Source of the DNA: an uncultured Collinsella sp.
GTDB taxonomy: Bacteria > Actinomycetota > Coriobacteriia > Coriobacteriales > Coriobacteriaceae
Length of the DNA stretch: 24,723 nucleotides
Direction of reading: 5' to 3'
NCBI GenBank assembly: GCA_958403385.1
Contig: CATXXC010000027.1
Location: 1-24,723, forward strand
Below are positions 14,700 through 22,534 of the stretch, in pieces. A model generated the notes under the pieces. The model made no database searches, had not been told where the DNA came from, and saw only the letters and a list, made by a program, of their open reading frames with translations. A program made the position numbers and the translations under genes. The stretch's first letter is position 1, and each line of letters begins with the position of its first letter.

Positions 14700-15665
14700 A
14701 TGGAGCACGAGTTTATGTTCTCTGAGGTAGAAGCAACGTATTCACGAGATAAGGGTGTCCTATCCGGTCCAATAGGGCCTTTAACGCTCAACTCAATTAT
14801 TACCGAATCATCTGATTCGCGTATGCCAAAAGCTGACACAGAAGTACGTTGCGACATCAGCATTTCACAAGGACCTAAACGCACCATCCGAATTGTCGCT
14901 TCAGAGCTCGTGTATTGGAGCCGTCTATTAGGTCCGCTCTATCAATTAGAGCGGCTGCTTATGCTATTCGATGGCAGATTTATCCCGTTGGTCGACCTGA
15001 AATTCACAGACAACCTAAATGAGTCTTTTGAGTCTGGCTTTGAAGCAGAGAAGGCACGCAAAGAGGCTCTTCGGAAACGTTTGAAATATTTTGACTCTGC
15101 AGATTACCTGCAAATTGACGATATCAAACTAATAGAATTTCAAGATGTTCTGACAAGCGAACTTTTCGGACGATGGCTTAAGCTTCTCGATGAACTCGAC
15201 ATCATTAACCAAATGTACCTATACGCCGTTTCAGATAACGGCATGCCGATGGATGTCCCGCTGGCATTTTTAACCGAACTTGCCGAACCTATGGTAGAAA
15301 TCCTGAAGGAGCAAAAGGGTTTATATGAGGATTTGCACCCAGGTAAGAGGGGGACATTGCTGTTAGATTGCCTTAAGGCGCTTGCTGACCAATACGGGTC
15401 ACCGGTTTTCGATAATGAACCCAATCTGGACCTATTACTTCTTAAGCTCAAAGAAAATAGGCATCGCATTATGCATATCAAACGCGAACAGCAACATCTA
15501 CAGTTCGATGGAAAAGATTGCGTCCTCTATATCAACAAGCTCAGCCTAGTTTATAGGCACATCATTTTCGACCTATTGGGCATAACTCAAGATAAATATT
15601 ATCAACAGTTAGAAAAGATTACCTCGACCCTAGATTCGTGGATGAAAACGATTAATTACACTTAA
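14700..15665 (+). CDS. HEPN-domain protein, possibly ApeA-like
   Basis: A 321-residue AT-rich gene product. The N-terminal part (about 1-115) is beta-rich (GPIGPLTLNSIITE; RCDISISQGPKRTIRIVASEL). The C-terminal half is helical and contains KENRHRIMHIKRE with R254-x4-H259, a HEPN ribonuclease motif. This order (beta N-domain, C-terminal HEPN) resembles ApeA-type abortive-infection proteins, though the protein is shorter and the family assignment is tentative. ATG 14700 is chosen with AAGG 5 nt upstream; a TTG at 14682 is in frame. It stands alone, converging on the 15766-17025 gene. Its base composition marks it as recently acquired. Confidence 0.6.
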   Translation: MEHEFMFSEVEATYSRDKGVLSGPIGPLTLNSIITESSDSRMPKADTEVRCDISISQGPKRTIRIVASELVYWSRLLGPLYQLERLLMLFDGRFIPLVDLKFTDNLNESFESGFEAEKARKEALRKRLKYFDSADYLQIDDIKLIEFQDVLTSELFGRWLKLLDELDIINQMYLYAVSDNGMPMDVPLAFLTELAEPMVEILKEQKGLYEDLHPGKRGTLLLDCLKALADQYGSPVFDNEPNLDLLLLKLKENRHRIMHIKREQQHLQFDGKDCVLYINKLSLVYRHIIFDLLGITQDKYYQQLEKITSTLDSWMKTINYT

Positions 15666-15765
15666 TGCCACAAAGACTAGGTTCTAGTTTGGTGACAGCA
15701 GAACTGCGCTTATGTCTTTTGTAGGCAAATCGCATTGTGGTGCCACGTAACTAGGTAGACAGAAT

Positions 15766-17025
15766 CTACTTTGTGGGCCCCGTTTCCCTGATATCGATGA
15801 ATGGATCGACTCCGTATCCATTCACTTTCCATGCACCCGGCTCCCACTCTGCTGCTGGGTCAGCTCCGTTGAATCGACAAAGACGAATAAGTGCAGTCCA
15901 TGTTTTGTTTTGAAAACGGAGGTTTATCCTTGCAAGAGCAATCGCAGCAGCAGGCCTATCTATCTCCTCGATCTCGTATTCTTCGATTGGATGGGGTGAG
16001 TAAAGCTCCCTCGCTTGACCTGCAAGCTTGCCGGGCGTCATACCCGCGGTGTTTGGAAAAAAAGACCCCAAGGCTCCGTAGTTTTTCGCCTTCCATGTCG
16101 CCAAGAAGTCGTTGCAGCTTCTTAGGACCTCATCGTCTGGGCTGATAGGATGCTCGAGATTCACTTGATGCTTCTTCCAAGCATTCAGCTTTATGTCATT
16201 CTCTGCGTTGCGCTCTCGTATCTCGGAGAGGTATCTGAGTGTCTCGCCCAAGCTCTGGCGATTGCCTTCGTCCTCTTTTTGCTCCCTGGTTACTGAATCG
16301 ACCCAGTCTCCCACGGCGAACAGCATGCACCATGCCTTCGAGGCGACTGCATCGTTGTCGTAGTCAGTAATCATCCCGTGCATTATGCCGTTGCGGTAGA
16401 CCTCGTAGACGGGCTTGTCCTCCCTCGCAGATATAGACCTTGTAAATATCTTTTGAACGGAAGGCAAACCATCCCACACGGTAGCGACGCAATCGTTAGA
16501 GTGAAGCTCCTCTGCTTCCCTTGCGTGAAGCCCCTTCCTTTCGGACTTGAAGGCGTCGTTTACAAATCCGTCCATCATGGAAACTGTTACGAGAACCGAG
16601 CTGTAGTAGCGCCCTTCGAGATAGTCTCTCTCCGCCTTTTCCAAAAGTGGGATGCGAGATCGCATGTCAGGAAAACGGTTCAGCCTGATGATCATCCAGT
16701 GAAGCGCATCCTTCTCCTTGAGATATTCGATGAGCTCGCGCTCCGCCTCTTCAGGTGTAGGTTGTGCGACAACTTTGCGCATCCTGTCCAAATCAAGGGC
16801 ATCAGAAAAGACCCAGTTCCTGGGGCCAAGCAAACGATAAAAGTTATCGACAAGAGAAACGAGTCCGTCAAGCTCTTCAGTGATATCACGCGCGGTTTTT
16901 CTAGTATCCTCATTCCTCAACAACCAGCCGAGAGCATCAAAAGCCGACGCTTCTCGTCGTAGCTTCTTGACTGTTGGAAGATTGCCAATCGATTCATGTA
17001 CGCGGTGCTCCATATCCCGTCTCAT
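15766..17025 (-). CDS. HEPN-domain hypothetical protein
   Basis: A 419-residue protein. The central region is a HEPN-type helical domain: LLEKAERDYLEGRYYSSVLVTVSMMDGFVNDAF is followed by VYEVYRNGIMHGM, giving the R211-N-x3-H216 ribonuclease motif. DNDAVASKAWCMLFAVGDWV then closes the fold. The last 100 residues (DDEVLRSCNDFLATWKAKNYGALGSFF) look like a small NTF2-like or scaffold domain (weak). It begins 62 bp after the AlbA_2 gene stop on the same strand, so it is probably in its operon. Function as a defence RNase is inferred from the motif. The start could also be the ATG at 17013. Confidence 0.68.
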   Translation of the reverse strand: MRRDMEHRVHESIGNLPTVKKLRREASAFDALGWLLRNEDTRKTARDITEELDGLVSLVDNFYRLLGPRNWVFSDALDLDRMRKVVAQPTPEEAERELIEYLKEKDALHWMIIRLNRFPDMRSRIPLLEKAERDYLEGRYYSSVLVTVSMMDGFVNDAFKSERKGLHAREAEELHSNDCVATVWDGLPSVQKIFTRSISAREDKPVYEVYRNGIMHGMITDYDNDAVASKAWCMLFAVGDWVDSVTREQKEDEGNRQSLGETLRYLSEIRERNAENDIKLNAWKKHQVNLEHPISPDDEVLRSCNDFLATWKAKNYGALGSFFPNTAGMTPGKLAGQARELYSPHPIEEYEIEEIDRPAAAIALARINLRFQNKTWTALIRLCRFNGADPAAEWEPGAWKVNGYGVDPFIDIRETGPTK

Positions 17026-17087
17026 TCTTCAACCGCCAAGAATTACCAAGTCCTCAACTGAACCCTAACATCACACAGATGGCAGGG

Positions 17088-18476
17088 TTAAGCTTTCCGA
17101 AACTCGCGATTCCTCGTCGAACCTTCTCCAACCAATTTGCCTGCTTCTATGAGCGCGGATATGTGAGCACTGACGCTGCGCTTGGAAACTCCGGCTACCT
17201 CAGCTGCCTCCGCAAGTGTGAAGCTGCACCGCGATGCCGCGAGCTCCAGTATGGCTTGGTCAATGTCTCCCAGTCGCTCGACAGTTGTCGCTTCGGTGAA
17301 CAAAACTCCATTTACGTCTGGAACTGTCGCGCGGAAAACATTGCCGTCCATAAGAGTCGGGTCCCCGCCCATGAAGCTCCGTGAGTACTTGAAAAGGTTG
17401 CGCGTGCCGCTACCCAACTCCTCTGCAAGGCCTATTTGGGTGAAGACATTGGCGATCGAGGGGTTCTTCGGCATCGGGCTAAAGTCATTGAGCGTGATAT
17501 TCCCCTCAAAGAACGTCCTGCTGGCGTTCTGGGTGTGCAACCCTGCACGGTCAATCTCCAGCTTTGCAGGATAGGGACTCGTGAACTCCCGGTGAATGAG
17601 CATGTTCGAGATGAGCTCACGGCACACGATGCCTCGCACACTTACCCTGATATCACCCTCGAGGACAAAGGGATCAAGAAGGTTGCGCTCGCAGAACCCC
17701 ATGAGGGCGTCGTACGCATCGATGAGGTTGGTCTTCACCGTTAGGCGGTCGTCGTAGCGATCCTCGTCGCGCAGCCTGACCACGGCGTCGGTCTTGTAGG
17801 TGGGGCAGAGCGAGCCAATCGTCTCATCGCTACCGAAAAGTAGACCAGCGGCTAGGGTAAGGCCTTCCTGTCCTGTTGAGTAGTCCTTGATCAGAAGCTG
17901 GGCACTCCGCAAGAGCTGCTCGTCATCCAACCCTGCCCAGGGATGTCCCGGCCGCCGTGCCGTGGCCATCTGCCTTGCACGGTCGATAAGCTCTGCATGC
18001 AGATCGTTTAGCGTCAAATATGGAAAGATTCGCCGCTCAGTCTCGAGATTGCTCTTGCGAATGTACATGGCCGAAATCTGGCTGCTGGCGCTAACCTTCA
18101 CATCGGCATCGGCGATGCGGTCGTACACGACGCCTTTATAGCGGTGAACGTCAGGGCTCATGGGAACCCAGATGCGGACGACGGTCTTGCCGTTTACGAA
18201 GACCGTCTCGGTTTCGAGCATCACGGCGGGGCCGAACAGCTTGGGGTTGCGCGCGACGTTTGCAATATTGCGCTGTATGTCTGTTGCCGCGCCTTCTGCA
18301 ACGCCGTTAACGTTCCCGTTGTCTTCCACACCAAGGTAGACGTTGCCGCCCATGTGGTTGGCAAACGCACAGATGGTCTCAAAGGTATCCTGCTCGGGTT
18401 GTGCTCCGCACCTCTTAAATTCAACTGACGCAGATTCGCCCTGGGCGATTGTCTCTAATATCAGTTCGGCTTCCAT
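17088..18476 (-). CDS. AlbA_2 (Schlafen-type) DNA-binding regulator with C-terminal winged helix
   Basis: A 462-residue protein of the RecG-like/transcriptional-regulator family with AlbA_2 (AAA_4) at residues 10-130. Key segments are ESASVEFKR and CAFANHMGGNVYLGVEDNGNVNGV. The middle and C-terminal part has the GHKL-like ATP-binding features found in this family (RELISNMLIHREF; EELGSGTRNLFKYS). A winged helix closes the protein (about 405-460: FTLAEAAEVAGVSKRSVSAHISALIEAGKLV). It is full length. It likely acts as a DNA-binding regulator or sensor, first in an operon with the HEPN gene. A cluster of repeated 11-12-mers immediately upstream is its candidate operator. Confidence 0.85.
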   Translation of the reverse strand: MEAELILETIAQGESASVEFKRCGAQPEQDTFETICAFANHMGGNVYLGVEDNGNVNGVAEGAATDIQRNIANVARNPKLFGPAVMLETETVFVNGKTVVRIWVPMSPDVHRYKGVVYDRIADADVKVSASSQISAMYIRKSNLETERRIFPYLTLNDLHAELIDRARQMATARRPGHPWAGLDDEQLLRSAQLLIKDYSTGQEGLTLAAGLLFGSDETIGSLCPTYKTDAVVRLRDEDRYDDRLTVKTNLIDAYDALMGFCERNLLDPFVLEGDIRVSVRGIVCRELISNMLIHREFTSPYPAKLEIDRAGLHTQNASRTFFEGNITLNDFSPMPKNPSIANVFTQIGLAEELGSGTRNLFKYSRSFMGGDPTLMDGNVFRATVPDVNGVLFTEATTVERLGDIDQAILELAASRCSFTLAEAAEVAGVSKRSVSAHISALIEAGKLVGEGSTRNREFRKA

Positions 18477-18528
18477 GCGAATTACTCACTTCAATTTAGG
18501 GTTCTTATTCTGTTGAAATTTTACCATG

Positions 18529-18596
18529 ATTCAGGAAGCATTCACTCATTCAGGAAGCTATTCGCGAATTGCTTCCTGAATGTCTTCGCGAATTGC
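18529..18596 (-). promoter_or_regulatory. Operator-like cluster upstream of the AlbA_2 regulator
   Basis: ATTCAGGAAGC occurs at 18529-18539 and 18548-18558 and inverted at 18571-18581. TTCGCGAATTGC, itself half palindromic, occurs at 18561-18572 and 18585-18596. Five interleaved sites lie 50-120 bp before the start of a gene encoding a DNA-binding protein, which suggests autoregulation (inference). Confidence 0.6.
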
Positions 18597-18723
18597 ATTA
18601 AACAACAGCCCTAGGACTTCAAATGGCGAGACACATTCCCCCTGAACGCCATGCTTGACATCCGCAGAAATTAAACATGGATGTACAACCGCAATTGAAT
18701 GTTGCAACGATTGCAGAGGAATC

Positions 18724-19144
18724 GTCACTCTCGCATTACTATTGCCGGTTTTCAGGGCCGAAAATAGGCCCCGAAATCGCCTATTGCACACAGTGTCGAG
18801 AGTGACGAACGGCTCTCCAATGGACCCGAAAACGGCCCGAAATCGCCGGGAATCGCGGATTTTCACGATTTGTCACTCTTCACTCCTACCTGCGGTTTTG
18901 CAAAATGGAGGGCTGAAAAAGCGGGGTGACTACATGACTCAGCTCAAAACGGGCATGCGGCTAAAAAACGCGATGAAAATACTCTTCTCGCTTTGGCATG
19001 TTTTGGCATCTAGTCGCTTCTCGTAGCAACGAGTCGCAACGCGTCACCCCAGCACGTTGGAGTGAAGAGTATTTCCGCAGGTTAACACCCATAAAATAAT
19101 CCCCGAAATCCGAAGATCACGGGGCAAATTCTCGATTGTCACTC
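18724..19144. repeat. GTCACTC / TGACTACA word array, right end of interval 3
   Basis: GTCACTC at 18724, 18872 and 19138, GAGTGAC at 18800, and TGACTACA at 18927. AAAATACTCTT (18976) and AAGAGTATTT (19065) echo GAGAGTATTT at 14311 in the left array. Region 18597-19240 has no gene. The shared words, mainly in opposite orientation, tie this stretch to 14204-14505. Confidence 0.58.
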
Positions 19145-19240
19145 CCCAAAAGTCCGGTGACTTTATCCAATACAGGCTATTAGTTGCTAACCACCGCGAC
19201 TAGACGTGCAGGATGAGACTAGATGAAATGGGCTAAAACC

Positions 19241-19255
19241 CTATTCCCACTCGGT
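19241..19255 (-). other. guaA-tail-like attachment core 4
   Basis: CTATTCCCACTCGGT, followed by GGTTAT, reads on the minus strand as I-T-T-E-W-E-stop, again the GMP synthase C-terminal pattern. It differs from core 2 by one base in 15. The sequence to its right is not guaA. Confidence 0.55.
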
Positions 19256-19358
19256 GGTTATAGTTTTGCCGTCTCGTCACTCCAGTTGCACTCAACCTTC
19301 GGCATCGTTGCGTAACGTGTACCGCCGCGTGACGCAACGTCGCATCCCATCGGCTTCG

Positions 19359-19437
19359 GGGACAGAAGCTGGGACAGCTTCAAAAACTCATCTTAAACTC
19401 AGGGCGTTGAGTTTTCGTTTTTGTCCCAAGGCGCACA
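19359..19437. repeat. GGGACAG / TTTGTCCC array right of core 4
   Basis: GGGACAG at 19359 and 19371, inverse TTTGTCCC at 19430, plus AAACTCA (19395) facing TGAGTTT (19409). TTTCGTTTTTGTCCC here equals the sequence at 1892-1906, and GAGGCTCGA follows in both places. The two loci, 17.5 kb apart, are therefore related. No gene is seen in 19256-19804. Confidence 0.5.
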
Positions 19438-19804
19438 GCGGGCAGCTTTTAGAGGCTCGATATCGACGAAAACGTCCGTTTTGAAACTCAAGTGCCCCTT
19501 AGTCTGCAAGCCGCCAGCTGCAATCGCAAGTGAATTAACGCGGGTGGCTTGCGCACCGCTCGCAAAACCCCAGGTCGCAGGTCTTCGTTGCTAGTAGGGG
19601 AAATGAGTAGTCTCGGGTGGCTTGCCCATGAGTTGGCGAGCAGGTTGGAGCTTCGTTGTTGGCGCGATCGCTTCGTGCGCGCTCAATAGACCTGTTTAAC
19701 AAAAGGCCTATCGGATGCGACTGGCCACCCATACGGCGACGGCGTTTCCCGTGCGGGCACGAACGGCCATGCGTGCCCTATCAAGCGATACACCCGCAAG
19801 ACGC

Positions 19805-21011
19805 TCAGAACCCCTGCTCGCCGAGCAGCCACCTCGCGAGGTCCAGCACGAGCACGTCCTCCCGGGTATAGGGCTCATGCCTCGTGCGGGCGATGAGAAC
19901 CTTCGGGAACGCATCCCTGACGTACAGAAGCGGCGCGAGCTCTCTCGAGCGTCGATTCGGAGCTGATGTCGTCACTCACCTGGATGTAGACGAGCTCCGG
20001 CCCCCTCTTCGCGACGAAGTCGACCTCCTTTTGGTACAGCTTCCCGACGTAGGTCTCGTAGCCCCGCCTCATCAGCTCGAGGAAGACTGCGTTCTCGTAC
20101 ATGCGGCCCCAGTCCATGTTGCGCGTCCCCAGGACCGCATAGCGCATTCCCGAGTCGCAGACGTAATGCTTCGCCTGCGTGCTCAGGTACTTCTTCCCCT
20201 TGATGTCGTAGCGCCTCGCCTCATAGAAGACGAATGCGTCGCGGAGGTAGGAGATGTAGCGCCCGACGGTGACGTGGTTGGTGGGGACCCTGTTGGCGTC
20301 GAGGACGTTGGCGATGTTGCTGGGCGAGTTGAGGTTGCCGGAATTGTCCATCATGTACTCGGCCAGCCTCTCCAGCACGGTGAAGTCGGGCAGCGAGAAC
20401 TTCTGGACGAGGTCGCGCGTGAGGATGGTCTTGTAGACGTCGCGGATGTAGCCGTACGACTCCGAGATGTCATCGTAATCGTAGGACCCGGCGAGCCCGC
20501 CGCGCCTGATGAACCCGTCGAAGTCGTCGTCGACGACCCCCTGCTCGTCGAAGTAGGAGCGGTATTCGCCGAAGCTGAAGGGAAGGATGTGCACCTCCCT
20601 GTGGCGCCCTGTGAACAGGGTCGCCAGGTCCGAACTCAGGAGGAACGCGTTCGATCCCGTGAGGTAGATATCCCATCCGTCACGCGCGTGAATGCTGTTG
20701 ATTGCCTTCTCGAAACCCTCGCACAGCTGCACCTCGTCGATGAAGAGGCGGTTGCGGGCGCCCTCTTTGTGCCTCTCTATGATTTCGCGATGCAGTGCGT
20801 GGCACTCGAACAGCGGCTCGTTGTCGAGATCCAAAAGGTCTATGTAGACGTTGTTGGAGGATGGGTCCTTCCGAGCAACGGAGGCGGAGAGCGCCTTCAT
20901 GAGCTCGGACTTGCCGGAGCGACGCATCCCCGCGATCACCCTGATGTCCCGGGTGCCCTCGAGCGCCCAAAGCCGCTCCATGTACGTATTGCGGTCTACC
21001 CAAGCCATCAT
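19805..21011 (-). pseudogene. AAA/DUF4143 ATPase with C-terminal dinucleotide frameshift
   Basis: An AAA_14 plus DUF4143 protein. Walker A GMRRSGKS lies at residues 28-35, Walker B LFIDEVQ at 89-95, and the DUF4143 region holds a nuclease-like pair (KEVDFVAKRG...LVYIQVSDD). The uninterrupted frame ends at 19875 in an unrelated tail. Shifting frame at the GA-rich run 19941-19946 restores LAPLLYVRDAFPKVLIARTR...DVLVLDLARWLLGEQGF with a stop at 19805, the normal ending for the family. A two-base loss in a (GA)n run explains it. AAGGAG lies 3 nt before ATG 21011 and 6 nt before ATG 21008. The missing end may or may not abolish function. Confidence 0.8.
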
Positions 21012-21020
21012 CCACTCCTT

Positions 21021-21062
21021 CTCGGTTTTGAAACTTGAATTTTTTAAAGTTTCAAAACCGAG
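21021..21062. repeat. Perfect 16-bp inverted repeat before the ATPase gene
   Basis: CTCGGTTTTGAAACTT (21021-21036) and AAGTTTCAAAACCGAG (21047-21062) flank a 10-bp AT-rich spacer. The outer edge directly abuts the ATPase ribosome site, so it can act as an operator overlapping the promoter or as an mRNA hairpin occluding translation. Confidence 0.8.
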
Positions 21063-21151
21063 AGGGCAATATGCGCAAGGATGCGTCGGGGGGTAAGCCC
21101 CAGTCGCGTCATGCCGGCAGCGATGAAGGGCGCATCGTATCGCCTAAGGGC

Positions 21152-21300
21152 TGATTCGTGCGCAATTTGAGCGAATCAGGTCCCTGATTCGCGATTTCAG
21201 GAATGACTAAATTGATTCGCGAAACCGCAGGTCGCCTCTTTAATCAATCCCCGGGTTTCCGTCGGGGTTCGTAGCGAGTGGCTTGAAAAGGGGTGATTCA
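21152..21300. repeat. TGATTCG word array
   Basis: TGATTCG at 21152, 21185 and 21213, the inverse CGAATCA at 21172, TGATTCA at 21294, and a further TGATTCG at 21855. The stretch 21063-21367 has no gene. It has the same style as the arrays near the guaA-like cores but its own word, and lies left of the tRNA-like fragment. Confidence 0.5.
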
Positions 21301-21367
21301 AAGGGTCGGAGAGATGCCTATAGCGCAATCGTCTGGTATTGGCGCGGTGAGGGACTTCTCGCCTCCA

Positions 21368-21595
21368 TCAGTCCAAATCGTCAAGCTCCGAAAGCCTTGC
21401 GAGCTCGATGGCCGAATCGACCGCCTCTTCGAAATCGGCGCCTTCCGCATAGGGTGATGCCGAGACGCAAGAGGACCAGATGCCCCGCATCATATCGGAT
21501 CTTCTGACCTCGCCGAGCACGGCCTCGTAGTCGCCCATCTTGCCGAGTGAACCGCGCCTGGAGGCGACGACAACGGCTTCGTGCAGGGAATCCCG
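21368..21595 (-). pseudogene. C-terminal fragment of an unidentified protein
   Basis: A minus-strand frame with protein-like composition reads DSLHEAVVVASRRGSLGKMG, then MMRGIWSSCVSASPYAEGAD and ends AIELARLSELDDLD-stop. A stop codon lies directly upstream (21596-21598) and no start or ribosome site precedes it, so it is a 5'-truncated remnant. The family is not recognised. Confidence 0.45.
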
Positions 21596-21690
21596 CTAGC
21601 CACATTAACCCGTCGCCCGCGAAAGACGTCGAGCTAGAGAAAGGGACCTATTTCCCGTCATGGATTGGGTTTACCTGTACGACTAGAGCC

Positions 21691-21735
21691 CTGGTGTAAT
21701 TGGCTGGATCACCGTTTTGGGAACCAGTATCGACC
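21691..21735 (+). other. tRNA-Pro-like 5' fragment
   Basis: GGTGTAATTGGCTGGATCACC can form a D-arm (GGTG/CACC). It is followed almost directly by TTTTGGGAACCAG, which resembles the anticodon loop (UGG) and 3' stem of a tRNA-Pro. The 5' anticodon stem is short by a few bases and no T-arm follows, so it is not a functional tRNA. tRNA ends are common integration targets, so it may mark another island junction. The remaining 21596-21867 sequence has no gene. Confidence 0.3.
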
Positions 21736-21867
21736 TACCTGTCCGCCAAGCTCCTTCTTCAGCTCCAGCCTAGTATCTGACTCGCGCCGTTATAGGCAAA
21801 AACCGAAGAGATGCGTCTTAGCCAAGAGAACAAGGTTGGCCTTAACTTACTGCATGATTCGCGTGTT

Positions 21868-21889
21868 ATAGTTAGATAGCTCTAACTAT
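21868..21889 (+). promoter_or_regulatory. MarR-type palindromic operator of methyltransferase operon
   Basis: ATAGTTAGA (21868-21876) and TCTAACTAT (21881-21889) form a perfect 9-bp inverted repeat with a 4-bp spacer, the size and style of MarR-family operators. It lies 15 bp before the first methyltransferase start. No MarR gene is in the window. Confidence 0.65.
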
Positions 21890-21904
21890 TTGGGGGCGAT
21901 AGCC

Positions 21905-22534
21905 ATGCACGAACGCAGGGGCTTCTGGGACAAGAATGCCGGCCGGTACGACCGTTTCATGCGAAAGGACCAGGCGGCGTATGAGAAGATGTATGAGCTG
22001 ATCAGGCCGGTGGTGAAAGCAAAAACCGTACTGGAGGTTGCCACCGGCACGGGGCTTATCGCAAAGAGCATCGTGGATGCGGCGGTGCACATCGAGGCTA
22101 CGGACGCTTCTGCACAGATGATCCTTGAAGCAAAGCGGGACAATCAATCCGCAAAGCTGCACTTTTCCGTACAAGATATGTTCCGCCTGCCCTATGCACA
22201 GAAGTCCTTCGAAGTGGTGATCGCGTCCAACGCGCTTCACATAGTGCCGCATCCGGAAAAGGCACTGCAAGAAATCAGGCGGGTACTGAAGGACGACGGC
22301 GTGCTCATCGCGCCAACCTTCACCCACGCGGGGAACTCGGTTTCCGGCAAGGCAAAAGCCTTTTTCATGAGTATGGCGGGATTCCCCCTCCACAGCAGGT
22401 GGACAAGCGAGGAATACCTGCGTTTCCTGCGTCAAAACGGCTGGGCGGTGCGGAAAAGCGCGGCGCTGAAGGCCTCGTTCCCGTTGACCTATGCGGAATG
22501 CACGAAATCGGAGGGGCCAGATGTCGTTCTTTGA
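21905..22534 (+). CDS. Class I SAM-dependent methyltransferase (Methyltransf_11 type)
   Basis: A 209-residue soluble methyltransferase. SAM-binding motif I is VLEVATGTGLIAKS (residues 42-55), with an acidic motif II (IEATDAS), motif III-like FEVVIASNALHIVPHPEKAL and REIRRVLKDDGVLIAP-type motif IV. This is the ubiE/COQ5-like Methyltransf_11 fold; the substrate is unknown. The ATG at 21905 is used; an in-frame TTG at 21890 overlaps the operator. It is the first gene of a plus-strand operon and overlaps the next methyltransferase by 14 bp. Codon use and moderate GC differ from the high-GC genes to the left, suggesting transfer from a Firmicutes-type donor. Confidence 0.88.
   Translation: MHERRGFWDKNAGRYDRFMRKDQAAYEKMYELIRPVVKAKTVLEVATGTGLIAKSIVDAAVHIEATDASAQMILEAKRDNQSAKLHFSVQDMFRLPYAQKSFEVVIASNALHIVPHPEKALQEIRRVLKDDGVLIAPTFTHAGNSVSGKAKAFFMSMAGFPLHSRWTSEEYLRFLRQNGWAVRKSAALKASFPLTYAECTKSEGPDVVL

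Noticed and set aside
19884..21038. 384-codon plus-strand frame opposite the AAA ATPase
   Set aside because: Valine/aspartate-rich shadow of a gene with Walker motifs and a ribosome site.
1839..21300. Short-word arrays as CRISPR arrays
   Set aside because: The words are 7-11 bp, in both orientations and unevenly spaced, with no constant spacer length and no cas genes.
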